From Pseudarthrobacter sp. fls2-241-R2A-127 (lineage in GTDB: Bacteria; Actinomycetota; Actinomycetes; Actinomycetales; Micrococcaceae), in the NCBI RefSeq assembly GCF_030209355.1, contig NZ_JARVSF010000019.1, forward strand, positions 106,108 through 170,107: a stretch of 64,000 bases of DNA, in the 5' to 3' direction. A program made the position numbers and the translations under genes. The notes beneath the pieces are model-generated. The model saw nothing but the letters and a program-made list of their open reading frames with translations. It was not told where the DNA came from and did no database searches. Positions 42,250-51,190 of this stretch are shown here, piece after piece (the stretch's first letter is position 1; the number at the start of each line of letters is the position of its first letter).

Positions 42250-42918
42250 ATGACACTACAGAACCTATTTACGTCGCGCGCTTTTTGGTCCCGACCGCAG
42301 CGGTCCAGCGCGGGAGCTCTTCTGGTCGCGGGCTCACTCCTGCTGGCCGGCTGCGCGGGCTCGTCACCCGCAGATCCAGGCACAGCATCCCCGGCGGCAT
42401 CAGAGAGCGCCACGCCAAGCGCCCCCGCCACCCAAACCCCAACGCCGAGCGCCGTCTACAAGCCGGCCGACGCATCCGGCCCCGCCCAGAACGTTCCGGT
42501 CCCTGTGCTCCCGGAAGTCGCGAAGACGGAGACGAAGGAAGGCGCGGAAGCCTTTGTGCGCTTCTGGTACGAGAACCTGAGTTTTGCCTACGAAACAGGA
42601 AATACGGAAGCTTTTATTCAAATCAGTGGTCCAGGATGCGTATTCTGCAACGGGTTGAAGGATGGCATATCCGAAGCTTGGAGCGGGGGGCGCTGGATAT
42701 CAGGGGGCAAGATCGAGACCCCCGCTGTTACTGCAACGGTTGAACCCGGAACCGAGCCCTACGCAGTGGTTCAAGTAATCCAATCAACAATTGAAATTAG
42801 AAACGCGGACGGAACTCTGCTCCAGAAACCGACACCTGCTACCAACACCGGTAGCCGAGCAGGAGTCACCTTTGGTGCATCGGGCTGGAAAATGACTGAC
42901 CTCGGCTTGATTCGGTAA
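42250..42918 (+). CDS. lipoprotein with DUF6318-like domain
   Basis: A 222-residue predicted lipoprotein. The lipobox is LLAGC with Cys35. A Ser/Thr/Pro/Ala-rich linker (about 38-85) would span the cell wall, and a globular domain (about 88-222) contains EGAEAFVRFWYENLSFAYETG and GPGCVFC. The domain resembles DUF6318, a common unknown domain in Arthrobacter-type genomes. The second half has lower GC than its neighbours. It lies 5 bases upstream of the next secreted protein, so the two are co-expressed. No function is assigned. Confidence 0.75.
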   Translation: MTLQNLFTSRAFWSRPQRSSAGALLVAGSLLLAGCAGSSPADPGTASPAASESATPSAPATQTPTPSAVYKPADASGPAQNVPVPVLPEVAKTETKEGAEAFVRFWYENLSFAYETGNTEAFIQISGPGCVFCNGLKDGISEAWSGGRWISGGKIETPAVTATVEPGTEPYAVVQVIQSTIEIRNADGTLLQKPTPATNTGSRAGVTFGASGWKMTDLGLIR

Positions 42919-42923
42919 AACAC

Positions 42924-43841
42924 ATGAAAGCCTCCGGACTCAAAATTCTGTGTGCGGCTCTCATCATCGTCCTCCTCACACCTGCAGTCGCCTTTGCAGA
43001 AGTCTCGGTTGGTTATGAGGACAGAGGGCTGACTGTTGGAGCTGATCAGTGGACAAAGGACGCTGACACTGGAAAGTTAGTGCGCGCAGAGCCAGGCGCG
43101 GTTGTGACTGACCCCAACGAGTACAAGTACGAGTTGCAGTGCCACCTCGGCGGCGGCGACTTCGACACCCCGTGCCTTGGCCGCCAGCTCGACTGCAAGG
43201 ACCGGGAGGACGGTGCCAAGGGCATTCCCGTTATGTGGCTGTCGCGGCCCCGAGGTGTACCTGGTGCGGTCTGGGCGCACCATTCGGGTCCCACCTGCCT
43301 GTACGACGCCAAACCCGAGGACCTCCTGCCCCGGATCGCCGCGGACATTCAGCGGCAGTTTCAGAACCTGCCCGTGAATGCCGGGAGCGTCGTGGCTCAG
43401 CCGAGCCCCAACACCCTGCGCGGCGCCGAAACCAACTTCTACGCGGAGGCTGCTGAGCAGCAGTTCGACATCACCATGTTCGGCCAGCAGGTCCACGTCG
43501 TGGCAACACCCGTCCAGTACACCTGGAACTACGGTGACGGGACTGTTTTCGGCCCCCAGCCGTCAATGGGAGGTCCCCTTCCGCAGGACCGCTGGGGAGA
43601 GAAGACCCGCACCAGCCATGCCTACGCCGCGACCGGCGACTTCCAGGTGGTACTGACAACGTCGTTCCAAGGCACGTACTCGGTGAATTCCGGGCCACCG
43701 CTGCCTATCCCGGGACAAGGCCAATTCAGCGCTCCACCGCAGGGGATCAGCGTCTGGCGCTCGCTTACCCGCAACTACGCCGACGACTGCAATGCCAACC
43801 CTCAGGGCCAAGGCTGCCCGGGCGGCGGGGCACCGCGCTGA
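42924..43841 (+). CDS. secreted PKD-like domain protein of unknown function
   Basis: A 305-residue protein with a cleavable signal peptide (TPAVAFA, about residues 1-26). The middle contains several cysteines likely to form disulfides (CHLGGGDFDTPCLGRQLDCKD). A PKD-like beta domain follows at about 190-260, with YTWNYGDGTVFGP and SHAYAATGDFQVVL. The tail includes further Cys residues. It is encoded 5 bases after the DUF6318 lipoprotein, which suggests a joint cell-surface function. No enzyme motif is visible. Confidence 0.72.
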   Translation: MKASGLKILCAALIIVLLTPAVAFAEVSVGYEDRGLTVGADQWTKDADTGKLVRAEPGAVVTDPNEYKYELQCHLGGGDFDTPCLGRQLDCKDREDGAKGIPVMWLSRPRGVPGAVWAHHSGPTCLYDAKPEDLLPRIAADIQRQFQNLPVNAGSVVAQPSPNTLRGAETNFYAEAAEQQFDITMFGQQVHVVATPVQYTWNYGDGTVFGPQPSMGGPLPQDRWGEKTRTSHAYAATGDFQVVLTTSFQGTYSVNSGPPLPIPGQGQFSAPPQGISVWRSLTRNYADDCNANPQGQGCPGGGAPR

Positions 43842-43898
43842 ACCCCGCTGCGGAATAAGACGCCGGCGCCAATGTGATACCCGTTCCATCAGGAATAG

Positions 43899-43927
43899 TT
43901 GCACGCGCCTCACAGTTGGCATAGACA
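43899..43927 (+). promoter_or_regulatory. candidate promoter for the Old Yellow Enzyme gene
   Basis: TTGCAC (43899-43904) and TAGACA (43922-43927) are spaced 17 bases apart and lie 31 bases upstream of the ATG at 43959. Confidence 0.4.
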
Positions 43928-43958
43928 GTACGTCTCCAGCCTTCGAAAGGAACTGCGC

Positions 43959-45029
43959 ATGCTGTTTTCCCCCCTCACCCTCGGCGAGCTCGAACTTCCC
44001 AACCGCCTGGTCATGGCGCCCCTGACCCGCCTCCGTGCGGGCGAAAAAGGCATCCCGGGCCCGCTCCTGGCCGAACACTACCGCCAGCGCGCATCCCTTG
44101 GCCTCATCGTCAGCGAGGGCACCTACCCCGCTCCCGCCGGCCAGGCATACCCCGGCCAGCCGGGAATCGTCACCGAGGAGCAGGTTGCCGGCTGGAAGAA
44201 GGTTACCGACGCGGTGCACGCCGAGGGCGGCCACATGTTCGCCCAGATCATGCACAGCGGCCGGGTTTCCCATTCGGACGTCGCTGGGGGCCTGGAAATC
44301 GTTGCCCCCAGCGCCGTAGCCATCGACGGTGTGGTCCGCACGCCCGAAGGCAAGAAGCCCTACCCGGTGCCGCACGCCCTCACCACCGATGAACTCCCCA
44401 TGGTCATCCAGGAATTCGTCAACGCCTCGCTGAACGCCATCGAGGCAGGGTTCGACGGCGTGGAACTGCACTCGGCCAACGGCTACCTCCTGCACGAGTT
44501 CCTCGCCCCCAACTCCAACGTCCGCACTGACAGCTACGGCGGATCGCCCGAGAACCGTGCCCGCTTCGTCATCGAAACCGTCAACGCCGTGGTGGCTGCC
44601 CTCGGCGCCAACCGGGTGGGCCTGCGCATTTCCCCCGAGCACAACGTCCAGGGCATCTCCGAAACAGACGCAGCTGATGTCCGTGCCACCTATGAGGTCC
44701 TCGTGGACAGCATTGCGCCGCTCAACCTGGCATACCTGAGCATCCTGCACCACGATCCCACCGGCGAACTGGTCCAGGACCTCCGCGAACGCTTCGGCGG
44801 CCCGTTCCTGGTCAACAGCGGCTTCGGCGTGATCACCACCAAGGAAGAAGCTGTGACCCTGGTGGCCGAGGGCCACGCGGACGCCGTTGTGGTGGGCCGC
44901 CCCGCGATCGCCAACCCGGACCTCGCCCGGCGCTGGAAGGAAAGCCTCCCGCTAAACGAGCCGGACCCGTCCACCTTCTACGCAGAAGGCGCCATTGGCT
45001 ACACGGATTACCCGGCGTACCAGGGCTAG
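43959..45029 (+). CDS. Old Yellow Enzyme family alkene reductase
   Basis: A 356-residue FMN TIM-barrel oxidoreductase. It opens LFSPLTLGELELPNRLVMAP, and the active-site pair lies in ELHSANGYLLHEFL (His and Asn), followed by SNVRTDSYGGSPENRARF. GFGVITTKEEA and DAVVVGRPAIANPD bind FMN phosphate. Such enzymes reduce activated C=C bonds with NAD(P)H, often in xenobiotic or electrophile detoxification. The ATG at 43959 has GAAAGGA upstream. It is flanked by a promoter candidate and a hairpin terminator, so it is probably monocistronic. Confidence 0.93.
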   Translation: MLFSPLTLGELELPNRLVMAPLTRLRAGEKGIPGPLLAEHYRQRASLGLIVSEGTYPAPAGQAYPGQPGIVTEEQVAGWKKVTDAVHAEGGHMFAQIMHSGRVSHSDVAGGLEIVAPSAVAIDGVVRTPEGKKPYPVPHALTTDELPMVIQEFVNASLNAIEAGFDGVELHSANGYLLHEFLAPNSNVRTDSYGGSPENRARFVIETVNAVVAALGANRVGLRISPEHNVQGISETDAADVRATYEVLVDSIAPLNLAYLSILHHDPTGELVQDLRERFGGPFLVNSGFGVITTKEEAVTLVAEGHADAVVVGRPAIANPDLARRWKESLPLNEPDPSTFYAEGAIGYTDYPAYQG

Positions 45030-45057
45030 GCATTTCCCCGCTACCCCGAACATAACG

Positions 45058-45092
45058 ACGACGGCGGCACCCATGGTGGGTGCCGCCGTCGT
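45058..45092. terminator. perfect 16-base stem-loop after Old Yellow Enzyme gene
   Basis: Arms 45058-45073 and 45077-45092 pair perfectly with a 3-base loop. No T-run follows, yet the position after a stop codon and before a minus-strand gene suggests a terminator. Confidence 0.65.
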
Positions 45093-45259
45093 TGGCTGTC
45101 AGGGGTGCTGGTCCCGGGCAGCAGTGCCGTAAGGCCATCCGACGGCCTCCGGCTGAGAATTTATGTGGCCCGCCGGACTCCATCGGAAGCCGGCGGTGAT
45201 CAGATGATACTCCAACGAATGGACTCTTACCAGAGTCCTTTTATGGGTCGAAACCGGGC

Positions 45260-45556
45260 TCACAACACCGCCTCGCGGCCCGTGCCCTCCCTCATCCGCA
45301 GCCTGCCGTCCTCGATGGAAACGAGCACACTCTTGGGCCTGCCGCTGACCTTCGTGATGGCCTTGAGGCCGCGGTTGGTGACCTCCACTCCCACCTGTGC
45401 GCCCTTCGCGGGAAGCTCCACAGAAACTTCCGAGGCGATGCCGAGCAGCGGATTGGTGGAAACATCAAGGTCCCTGCGCACAACTTTGCCGTTAACCGTC
45501 ACGGTGATGTTGGCCTCGTCGAACCCCTCTTGAAACACGACAAGCAGTTCCCGCAT
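45260..45556 (-). CDS. small protein of unknown function
   Basis: A 98-residue protein without cysteines or membrane segments. Regular alternation (ANITVTVNGKVVRRDLDV, VSVELPAKGAQVGVEVTN, KSVLVSIEDGRLRM) suggests a small beta-sandwich. The ATG at 45556 has AAGAGG upstream; a longer frame would run into the tex promoter. It is head-to-head with tex, 149 bases apart. Family and function are not recognised. Confidence 0.55.
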   Translation of the reverse strand: MRELLVVFQEGFDEANITVTVNGKVVRRDLDVSTNPLLGIASEVSVELPAKGAQVGVEVTNRGLKAITKVSGRPKSVLVSIEDGRLRMREGTGREAVL

Positions 45557-45705
45557 GGTGGCCTCTTCCTCGAGCATGGGTACCAGTGACTGCAAGTCCA
45601 CTACAGCACTTTGCGGGGCTGAGCGGAATACTCGACTTCTCCGCCAGCTGCCCGCCAACGCCGGCCGCGGTGGAGCCACGCGGGCCGTTAGGGCAAGATG
45701 TTCTG

Positions 45706-48168
45706 GTGACCCAACAGCCTGTGCCTTCCCCCGCTTCCACCCCCTCCGGCGCGTCGGCCGAAGATCCCATCTTCGGCCAGATCGCCGATGAACTGGGGGT
45801 CAAGGCCTGGCAGGTGAAGGCGGCGGTGGGGCTGCTCGACGCCGGGTCCACAGTTCCCTTTATCGCCAGGTACCGCAAGGAAGCCACGGGGACGCTGGAC
45901 GACACCCAACTCCGCGACCTCGACGAACGCCTCCGCTACCTCCGCGAACTCGCCGACCGGCGTCGTACCGTGCTCGAAGCGGTGGAGGCGCAAGGCCAGT
46001 TGACGCCCGAACTCCGCAAGGCGATCCTCGCTGCGGACACCAAGTCCAGGCTTGAAGACATCTACCTGCCGTTCAAGTCCAAGCGCCGTACCAAGGCCCA
46101 AATTGCCCGGGAAGCCGGGTTGGAACCACTCGCCGACACCCTGCTGAAGCGCCCGGACCTGCATCCGGAACGGGAGGCCGCAAAGTACCTCAACACTGAG
46201 CACTCCATTGGCGATGCCCCCGCCGCGCTCGCCGGCGCAAGGGCCATCCTGGTGGAGCGGCTGGCCCAGGATCCCGACCTCGCCGCGACCCTCCGGGACC
46301 GCCTGTGGACCCAGGGCCGGATGGTGTCCCGCGTCAAAAAGGGCAAGGAAGCTGAAGGCCAGAAGTTCGCGGACTACTTCGAGTTCGCCCAGTCGCCCGA
46401 CCGCATGCCCTCGCACCGGGTGCTGGCGCTGTTCCGCGGCGAGAAGGACGGCATCCTGGAGTTGGACCTTGCCGAAGCCGATCCGTCGGACGACGCCGCC
46501 CTCACCGCCGCCCGCGCCCGCTACGAGTCCGCGGTGGCCAGATTCCTCGGAGTCGCCGACCGCGGCCGTCCCGCCGACGTGTGGCTGATGCAGACTGCAC
46601 AGGCGGCCTGGCGCACCCGGGTGCTTGCACGCCTCACCTCAGACCTGCGCGCCAGGTTGTTCACGGCAGCCGAGGACGAAGCAGTCCGGGTGTTTGCCGC
46701 CAACCTCAGGGACGTCCTGCTGGCCGCCCCGGCGGGAAACCGTCCCACGCTGGGACTCGATCCGGGGCTGCGGACCGGCGTGAAAGTTGCCGTGGTGGAC
46801 GGTACCGGCAAGGTGGTGGCCACAGACACGGTGTACCCGCATGCACCAGCACGGAAATGGGACGATGCCCTGGCCACCCTGGTCCGGTTGGCGCGGCAGC
46901 ACGCCGTCGAACTCGTGGCCATAGGCAACGGGACGGCGTCCCGGGAGACGGACAAACTCGCCGCCGACCTGATCAAACTGCTGCCCGAAGTGGACCGGAA
47001 GCCGCAAAAACTCGTGGTTTCCGAAGCAGGCGCATCGGTCTACTCCGCCTCGGCGCTCGCCGCAGCCGAACTTCCGGGGATGGACGTTTCGCTCCGCGGA
47101 GCCGTCTCCATCGCCCGGCGCCTGCAGGACCCGCTCGCCGAGCTCGTCAAGATCGACCCCAAATCCATCGGCGTTGGCCAGTACCAGCATGACGTAACAG
47201 CATCCAAGCTGGACCGGAGCCTGGACGCCGTGGTGGAGGACTGCGTGAACGCCGTAGGCGTGGACGTCAACACAGCCTCACCCGCCCTGCTGAGCCGGGT
47301 GGCCGGCGTCGGGCCTTTGCTCAGTGAAAACATCGTGGCGTACCGCAACGAACATGGACCTTTCTCGAAGCGGACTGACTTGAAGAAAGTCCCTCGGCTG
47401 GGCGCCAAGGCGTTCGAACAGTGTGCCGGCTTCCTGCGGATCACCGGGGGAGCGGAGCCGCTCGATGCCTCGAGCGTGCACCCGGAATCGTACGCCGTGG
47501 CGAGGAAGATCCTGGTCGCCGCCGGGTCGGGTCCTGCGTCTTCATTGGACCCGCGGAATTTCGTTGACGATTCCGTCGGCCTTCCCACGGTCAAGGACAT
47601 CCTTGCCGAGCTGGACAAACCCGGCCGGGACCCGCGTCCCGCCTTTGCCGCAGCCACTTTCGCGGACGGGATCGAGAAGATCTCGGACCTCAAGCCCGGG
47701 ATGGTCCTGGAAGGAACGGTCACCAACGTTGCGGCGTTCGGGGCGTTCGTGGACGTGGGAGTGCACCAGGACGGACTGGTGCACGTCTCGGCCCTGGCCA
47801 ACCGCTTCGTGTCCGATCCCCGTGAGGTTGTCAAGTCCGGCCAGGTTGTCCGGGTCAAGGTCCTGGAAGCCGATCCGGAACGGAAGCGGATTTCGCTTAC
47901 CTTAAGGCTCGACGACGAACCGGCCGGCGGCGGGGCAGGTTCGGGGCGGCGCGGCCCAGGCGCCGGAACGACGGAGCGCGGCGGGAAACCCGACCGCGGC
48001 GGAAAACCCGGCCATGGCGGAAAGCCTGAACGCGGCGGCCGCCCCGGCGGGCAACAGCCAAAACAACCGTCCGATGCCTCCCGAGGCGTCCGGTCGGCCC
48101 CCAAACCACAGCCCGGGAGCGATACGGCAATGGCCGAGGCGCTCCGTAAGGCCGGCCTGGCCAAGTAG
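45706..48168 (+). CDS. tex: Tex-family RNA-binding transcription accessory protein
   Basis: An 820-residue Tex protein. The order of domains is an N-terminal HTH-like region (DPIFGQIADELGVKAWQVKA and PFIARYRKEATGTLDD), YqgF/RNase-H-like (LGLDPGLRTGVKVAVVD), helix-hairpin-helix (LSRVAGVGPLLSENIVAYRN) and an S1 RNA-binding domain (GMVLEGTVTNVAAFGAFVDV). The extra C-terminal tail of about 60 residues is Gly/Arg-rich with RGGKP-type repeats, a likely RNA-binding disordered tail. The GTG at 45706 matches the family's usual N-terminus. Tex affects transcription termination and gene expression; its exact role is not fully known. Confidence 0.93.
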   Translation: MTQQPVPSPASTPSGASAEDPIFGQIADELGVKAWQVKAAVGLLDAGSTVPFIARYRKEATGTLDDTQLRDLDERLRYLRELADRRRTVLEAVEAQGQLTPELRKAILAADTKSRLEDIYLPFKSKRRTKAQIAREAGLEPLADTLLKRPDLHPEREAAKYLNTEHSIGDAPAALAGARAILVERLAQDPDLAATLRDRLWTQGRMVSRVKKGKEAEGQKFADYFEFAQSPDRMPSHRVLALFRGEKDGILELDLAEADPSDDAALTAARARYESAVARFLGVADRGRPADVWLMQTAQAAWRTRVLARLTSDLRARLFTAAEDEAVRVFAANLRDVLLAAPAGNRPTLGLDPGLRTGVKVAVVDGTGKVVATDTVYPHAPARKWDDALATLVRLARQHAVELVAIGNGTASRETDKLAADLIKLLPEVDRKPQKLVVSEAGASVYSASALAAAELPGMDVSLRGAVSIARRLQDPLAELVKIDPKSIGVGQYQHDVTASKLDRSLDAVVEDCVNAVGVDVNTASPALLSRVAGVGPLLSENIVAYRNEHGPFSKRTDLKKVPRLGAKAFEQCAGFLRITGGAEPLDASSVHPESYAVARKILVAAGSGPASSLDPRNFVDDSVGLPTVKDILAELDKPGRDPRPAFAAATFADGIEKISDLKPGMVLEGTVTNVAAFGAFVDVGVHQDGLVHVSALANRFVSDPREVVKSGQVVRVKVLEADPERKRISLTLRLDDEPAGGGAGSGRRGPGAGTTERGGKPDRGGKPGHGGKPERGGRPGGQQPKQPSDASRGVRSAPKPQPGSDTAMAEALRKAGLAK

Positions 48169-48192
48169 AGCTCGGCGAGCCCGGAGATCACG

Positions 48193-49014
48193 CTATCCGG
48201 GAGCGCCGGCTATGCGTGGCTGTCCGAACCTGGTCCGGACACCCGGCGAATACAGCACTGAATCAGGCGGCCCGTCAACAGTGATCCCGGCAGCGTCGAT
48301 CAATCCATCGCTCAGCTGTTGGACCTCCGCGTGGAAAAGCGGCCAGGCCTGGTGGGTGTTCGGCACATAGGCCGTCTTTCCCAGAAAGCGGCCGTGCATG
48401 CCGAACCTGGCGGTGAGGAAGACGGACAGGGGATCAGTGGCGGTCTCCCGCAGCTTGGGGAGCACCGTAAAGTCGCTGCGTGCCGCCGTGCTGCCACGCC
48501 GGCGCACGGCATAGCCGACAGGAAATTCGTCCGTGGAGCCGGCAGCCCCAGTCCCGGTCCCGCCGGAGGCGCGCTGCGTTCTGCCCCCGCTGACCGGAAA
48601 GGGCGGCCGCTGCCGGATTCGCGACCATACGTAGGGGATTCCTGCCGCCCGGGTTGCAAGAACCACCGGAAGCCGGTTGGCGTCCAGGCTCAGGAACACC
48701 ACTCCGCGCGTCCCGTCCGGCTCACGGGAGTAGAGCCGGACGTTCACCTCGTTGAAGCTGCCCAGGTAGGGAACGCCGGGGCCGCGCCCAAGCGCCGCCT
48801 GCTCCATGCGAAAGCCGATCAAGCCCACCCAGGAACTGTCATCGAACACGTCCGGCTGGATTCCCTCAGGCATGAATGCGGCTGCCACCGACTCCGGGAT
48901 GCGCCAATGAAGGAAGACGGCGTCCAGCCACCGTTGGTCGGAGAGCACCGGCCCGGGAAGTTCCGGGGGCCGTGGCCACACTGCTGCCGCACTTGCACTA
49001 CCGGTCAAGGTCAA
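48193..49014 (-). CDS. DUF2071 (YqjF-like) family protein
   Basis: A 273-residue protein resembling YqjF/DUF2071: RWLDAVFLHWRIPESVAAAFMPEG, PYLGSFNEVNVRLY and GVVFLSLDANRLPVVLATR. A Gly/Thr-rich insertion interrupts it around residue 145-160. Function is unknown; an acetoacetate-decarboxylase-like fold has been suggested for such proteins. The TTG at 49014 has GAAGGAG upstream. It lies 41 bases after a PEP mutase-like gene and is probably in the same transcript. Confidence 0.75.
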   Translation of the reverse strand: MTLTGSASAAAVWPRPPELPGPVLSDQRWLDAVFLHWRIPESVAAAFMPEGIQPDVFDDSSWVGLIGFRMEQAALGRGPGVPYLGSFNEVNVRLYSREPDGTRGVVFLSLDANRLPVVLATRAAGIPYVWSRIRQRPPFPVSGGRTQRASGGTGTGAAGSTDEFPVGYAVRRRGSTAARSDFTVLPKLRETATDPLSVFLTARFGMHGRFLGKTAYVPNTHQAWPLFHAEVQQLSDGLIDAAGITVDGPPDSVLYSPGVRTRFGQPRIAGAPG

Positions 49015-49055
49015 TCGACTCCTTCGCTGGTGCCGGCCGCGGACGCCCGGCGCTG

Positions 49056-49835
49056 CTAGTTCAAGGGACGGGTATCCTCGGGAAGCTGTCCGCCGGCGAG
49101 CAACGCGGCCGCGGTGTCAGCCAGAGCGGTCAGGGCCACGCGCTGTGTCCACGGACCGTACGAGATGCGGGCGACGCCCAGTTCCTGCAGCTTGGCAGGG
49201 GGAAGGGAGCCGGGGATGTTGATGACAGAGACCTTGTTCCAGCCAATGCCTTCGACCAACGCGGTGACCGTGGGCTCATCCAGCAGGCCGGGCACAAAGA
49301 CAGTAGTGGCTCCCACGTCAAGGAATGCCTTGCCGCGGGCGATGGCATCCGCCAGCACCTCGCCGGGGTCGCGGTCCTTGCCCTTGAGGAAGGCGTCGGT
49401 CCGGGCGTTGAGGACGAACTCGATCCCCTCCGTCGACGCGGCGTGGACCACTGCCGACATTTGGTTGACCGCGTCGGCGAGCGGCCTCATCTGGTCCTCG
49501 ATATTTGCCCCCACGATGCCTGCGGCAATGGCCTTGCGGGTAGTCTCCCCGGGGTTGCCGTAGCCGGATTCAAGGTCGGCACTGACAGGCAGGTCCGTGG
49601 CGGCGGCGATACGGCCGACAAAGGCGATCATCTCGTCGACGGGAATGTTCTCACCGTCTTCATAGCCCAGCGAGGCGGCGATGGAGTGGCTTGCCGTGGC
49701 GAGCGCCGTGGTGCCCGGGACATCCGCCATGACTTTGGCGGTGATGGCATCCCACACGTTGACCACTTGGAGGATCTCAGGAGCCTGGTGGAGGCGGAGC
49801 AGTTCGGACGCTTTGGCGCGGAGGGTTTCAGTCAT
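49056..49835 (-). CDS. isocitrate lyase/PEP mutase family protein
   Basis: A 259-residue TIM barrel. Family signatures are VNVWDAITAKVM, ATDLPVSADLESGYG (metal-binding Asp/Glu), VGANIEDQ and FVLNARTDAFL. The catalytic Cys of isocitrate lyases (KxCG loop) is absent, so it is closer to PEP mutase, oxaloacetate hydrolase or 2-methylisocitrate lyase-like branches. The substrate is not assignable. The ATG at 49835 lacks a strong ribosome site. The preceding gene (DUF1622) is 31 bases away on the same strand. Confidence 0.85.
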   Translation of the reverse strand: MTETLRAKASELLRLHQAPEILQVVNVWDAITAKVMADVPGTTALATASHSIAASLGYEDGENIPVDEMIAFVGRIAAATDLPVSADLESGYGNPGETTRKAIAAGIVGANIEDQMRPLADAVNQMSAVVHAASTEGIEFVLNARTDAFLKGKDRDPGEVLADAIARGKAFLDVGATTVFVPGLLDEPTVTALVEGIGWNKVSVINIPGSLPPAKLQELGVARISYGPWTQRVALTALADTAAALLAGGQLPEDTRPLN

Positions 49836-49866
49836 GGCTGAAGCCTAACGGACGCTGCAAGGCGCC

Positions 49867-50262
49867 TTACCCGGCAGGGGCGTGCGCGCCGGAGCGGGCT
49901 GCCGCCGGGTCCTTCTGCCACGGCCAGCGCCCCGTGATCTCCAGCTCCAGGGAGAAACTGAGGAACGTCCTGATCAGCACGATGACCGCCAGCACCCCGA
50001 CGCTTTCGAACGTCGGTGTGACGGCAACAGTGCGGATGATGTCCGCAGCGACCAGCAATTCAAGGCCCAGGAGGATCGAGCGGCCCAGCGACTGCCGGTA
50101 CGAGCGGTAGAAGCTCAATCTTTCCGCGCCGGCCGGGAGCTGCCGGGGCTGGTAGCCCCGGATGGCCAGCGGGAGTGACACCAACGCCCCAATGACCATG
50201 ACCGCGACCCCTGCGAAGTCGACCAGCTGCCCGGTGGCTTCAATGATCTGCCTGAATTCCAT
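49867..50262 (-). CDS. DUF1622 membrane protein
   Basis: A 131-residue protein with three membrane helices: FAGVAVMVIGALVSLPLAI, SILLGLELLVAADIIRTVAV and VGVLAVIVLIRTFLSFSLEL. The GLELLVAADIIRTV and RTFLSFSLELEITGRWPW segments are signatures of DUF1622. Function is unknown. It precedes the PEP-mutase-like gene in the same direction. Confidence 0.85.
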   Translation of the reverse strand: MEFRQIIEATGQLVDFAGVAVMVIGALVSLPLAIRGYQPRQLPAGAERLSFYRSYRQSLGRSILLGLELLVAADIIRTVAVTPTFESVGVLAVIVLIRTFLSFSLELEITGRWPWQKDPAAARSGAHAPAG

Positions 50263-50330
50263 TCCCTGCCTTACTTTGGGCCAGGCATCTGCCGCCCGAC
50301 GCGGAACCGAACGGGGTACGAGGATCCCGG

Positions 50331-51188
50331 CTAGGGATGGCGGCTGCCGTTCCCTGCGATGACGTCCCTGTACCCTTCCCTGAAGGTGGGAAACGTGAAA
50401 TTGAACCCGGTGCTTCGCAGCAGGTCGTTCCGGCAGCGCTTGTTGCCGCCACGGGCGGGACCTGCATCGCCTGCCTGGGGTTGCGGGAGTCCAAGTTCGG
50501 ATGCCAGGAAGCGCAGGACGGCACCAAGATCGGCCGGCTCGTCATCCACGCCGACGTAAACCGGAGCAGGGGCATCCGCCATGGTGGCCAGGTGCACGAT
50601 CGCCGCAGCGGCATCATCCCGATGGATCCTGTTGGTGTAGCGGACGTCCTCAGGTATGACGGCGGAGCCGCTCCGCACCTGGTCGATCAGCCTGGTCCGG
50701 CCAGGCCCGTAAATGCCGCCCAGCCTCAGGGCCGTTGTGGCGCTTGTCCCGGAAAGCCGGCTGTGCAGGAGATCTTCGGCCTCGAGCATCACCTTCCCGG
50801 AGAAACCACCGGGGTTCGGGTCCGTAGCCTCATCCACCCAGCCGCCCGCCGCGTCACCGTATACGGCCGTGGAAGAGACAAAGAGGACACGTTCCGGGGT
50901 TACGCCGTCCCGTTCCAGCGCATCCAGCACATGTGCCACTCCGCGTACATACGCAGCACGGTATGCCTCTTCTGAGGAGTTATCTGCTGCTACGGCTATG
51001 ACGACGGCGGTGGTGTCCGCCGGGATCACCGGCAGGTTGGGGGACCGCAGGTCCGCCGCGGCGCCTTCGATGGCTGCCGGCAACTTTTCGGGCGACCGCC
51101 GCCACCCTACGACCCGGTGGTCAAGGGCTGCGAACCGGAGGCCCGCCTCGGTGCCCAGGTCACCGCACCCGGCCAACAGAACCGTCAC
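50331..51188 (-). CDS. NAD-dependent epimerase/dehydratase-like protein (extended SDR)
   Basis: A 285-residue atypical extended SDR. The N-terminal LLAGCGDLGTEAGLRFA is the NAD(P)-binding glycine motif, with VLFVSSTAVYGDAAGGWVDE and RLGGIYGPGRTRLI in the body. The catalytic YxxxK is not evident after YGD, so the activity may differ from standard epimerases (compare YeeZ-like proteins). The GTG at 51188 lies 2 bases after the stop of the upstream minus-strand gene, indicating coupling. Confidence 0.82.
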   Translation of the reverse strand: MTVLLAGCGDLGTEAGLRFAALDHRVVGWRRSPEKLPAAIEGAAADLRSPNLPVIPADTTAVVIAVAADNSSEEAYRAAYVRGVAHVLDALERDGVTPERVLFVSSTAVYGDAAGGWVDEATDPNPGGFSGKVMLEAEDLLHSRLSGTSATTALRLGGIYGPGRTRLIDQVRSGSAVIPEDVRYTNRIHRDDAAAAIVHLATMADAPAPVYVGVDDEPADLGAVLRFLASELGLPQPQAGDAGPARGGNKRCRNDLLRSTGFNFTFPTFREGYRDVIAGNGSRHP

Positions 51189-51190
51189 GG

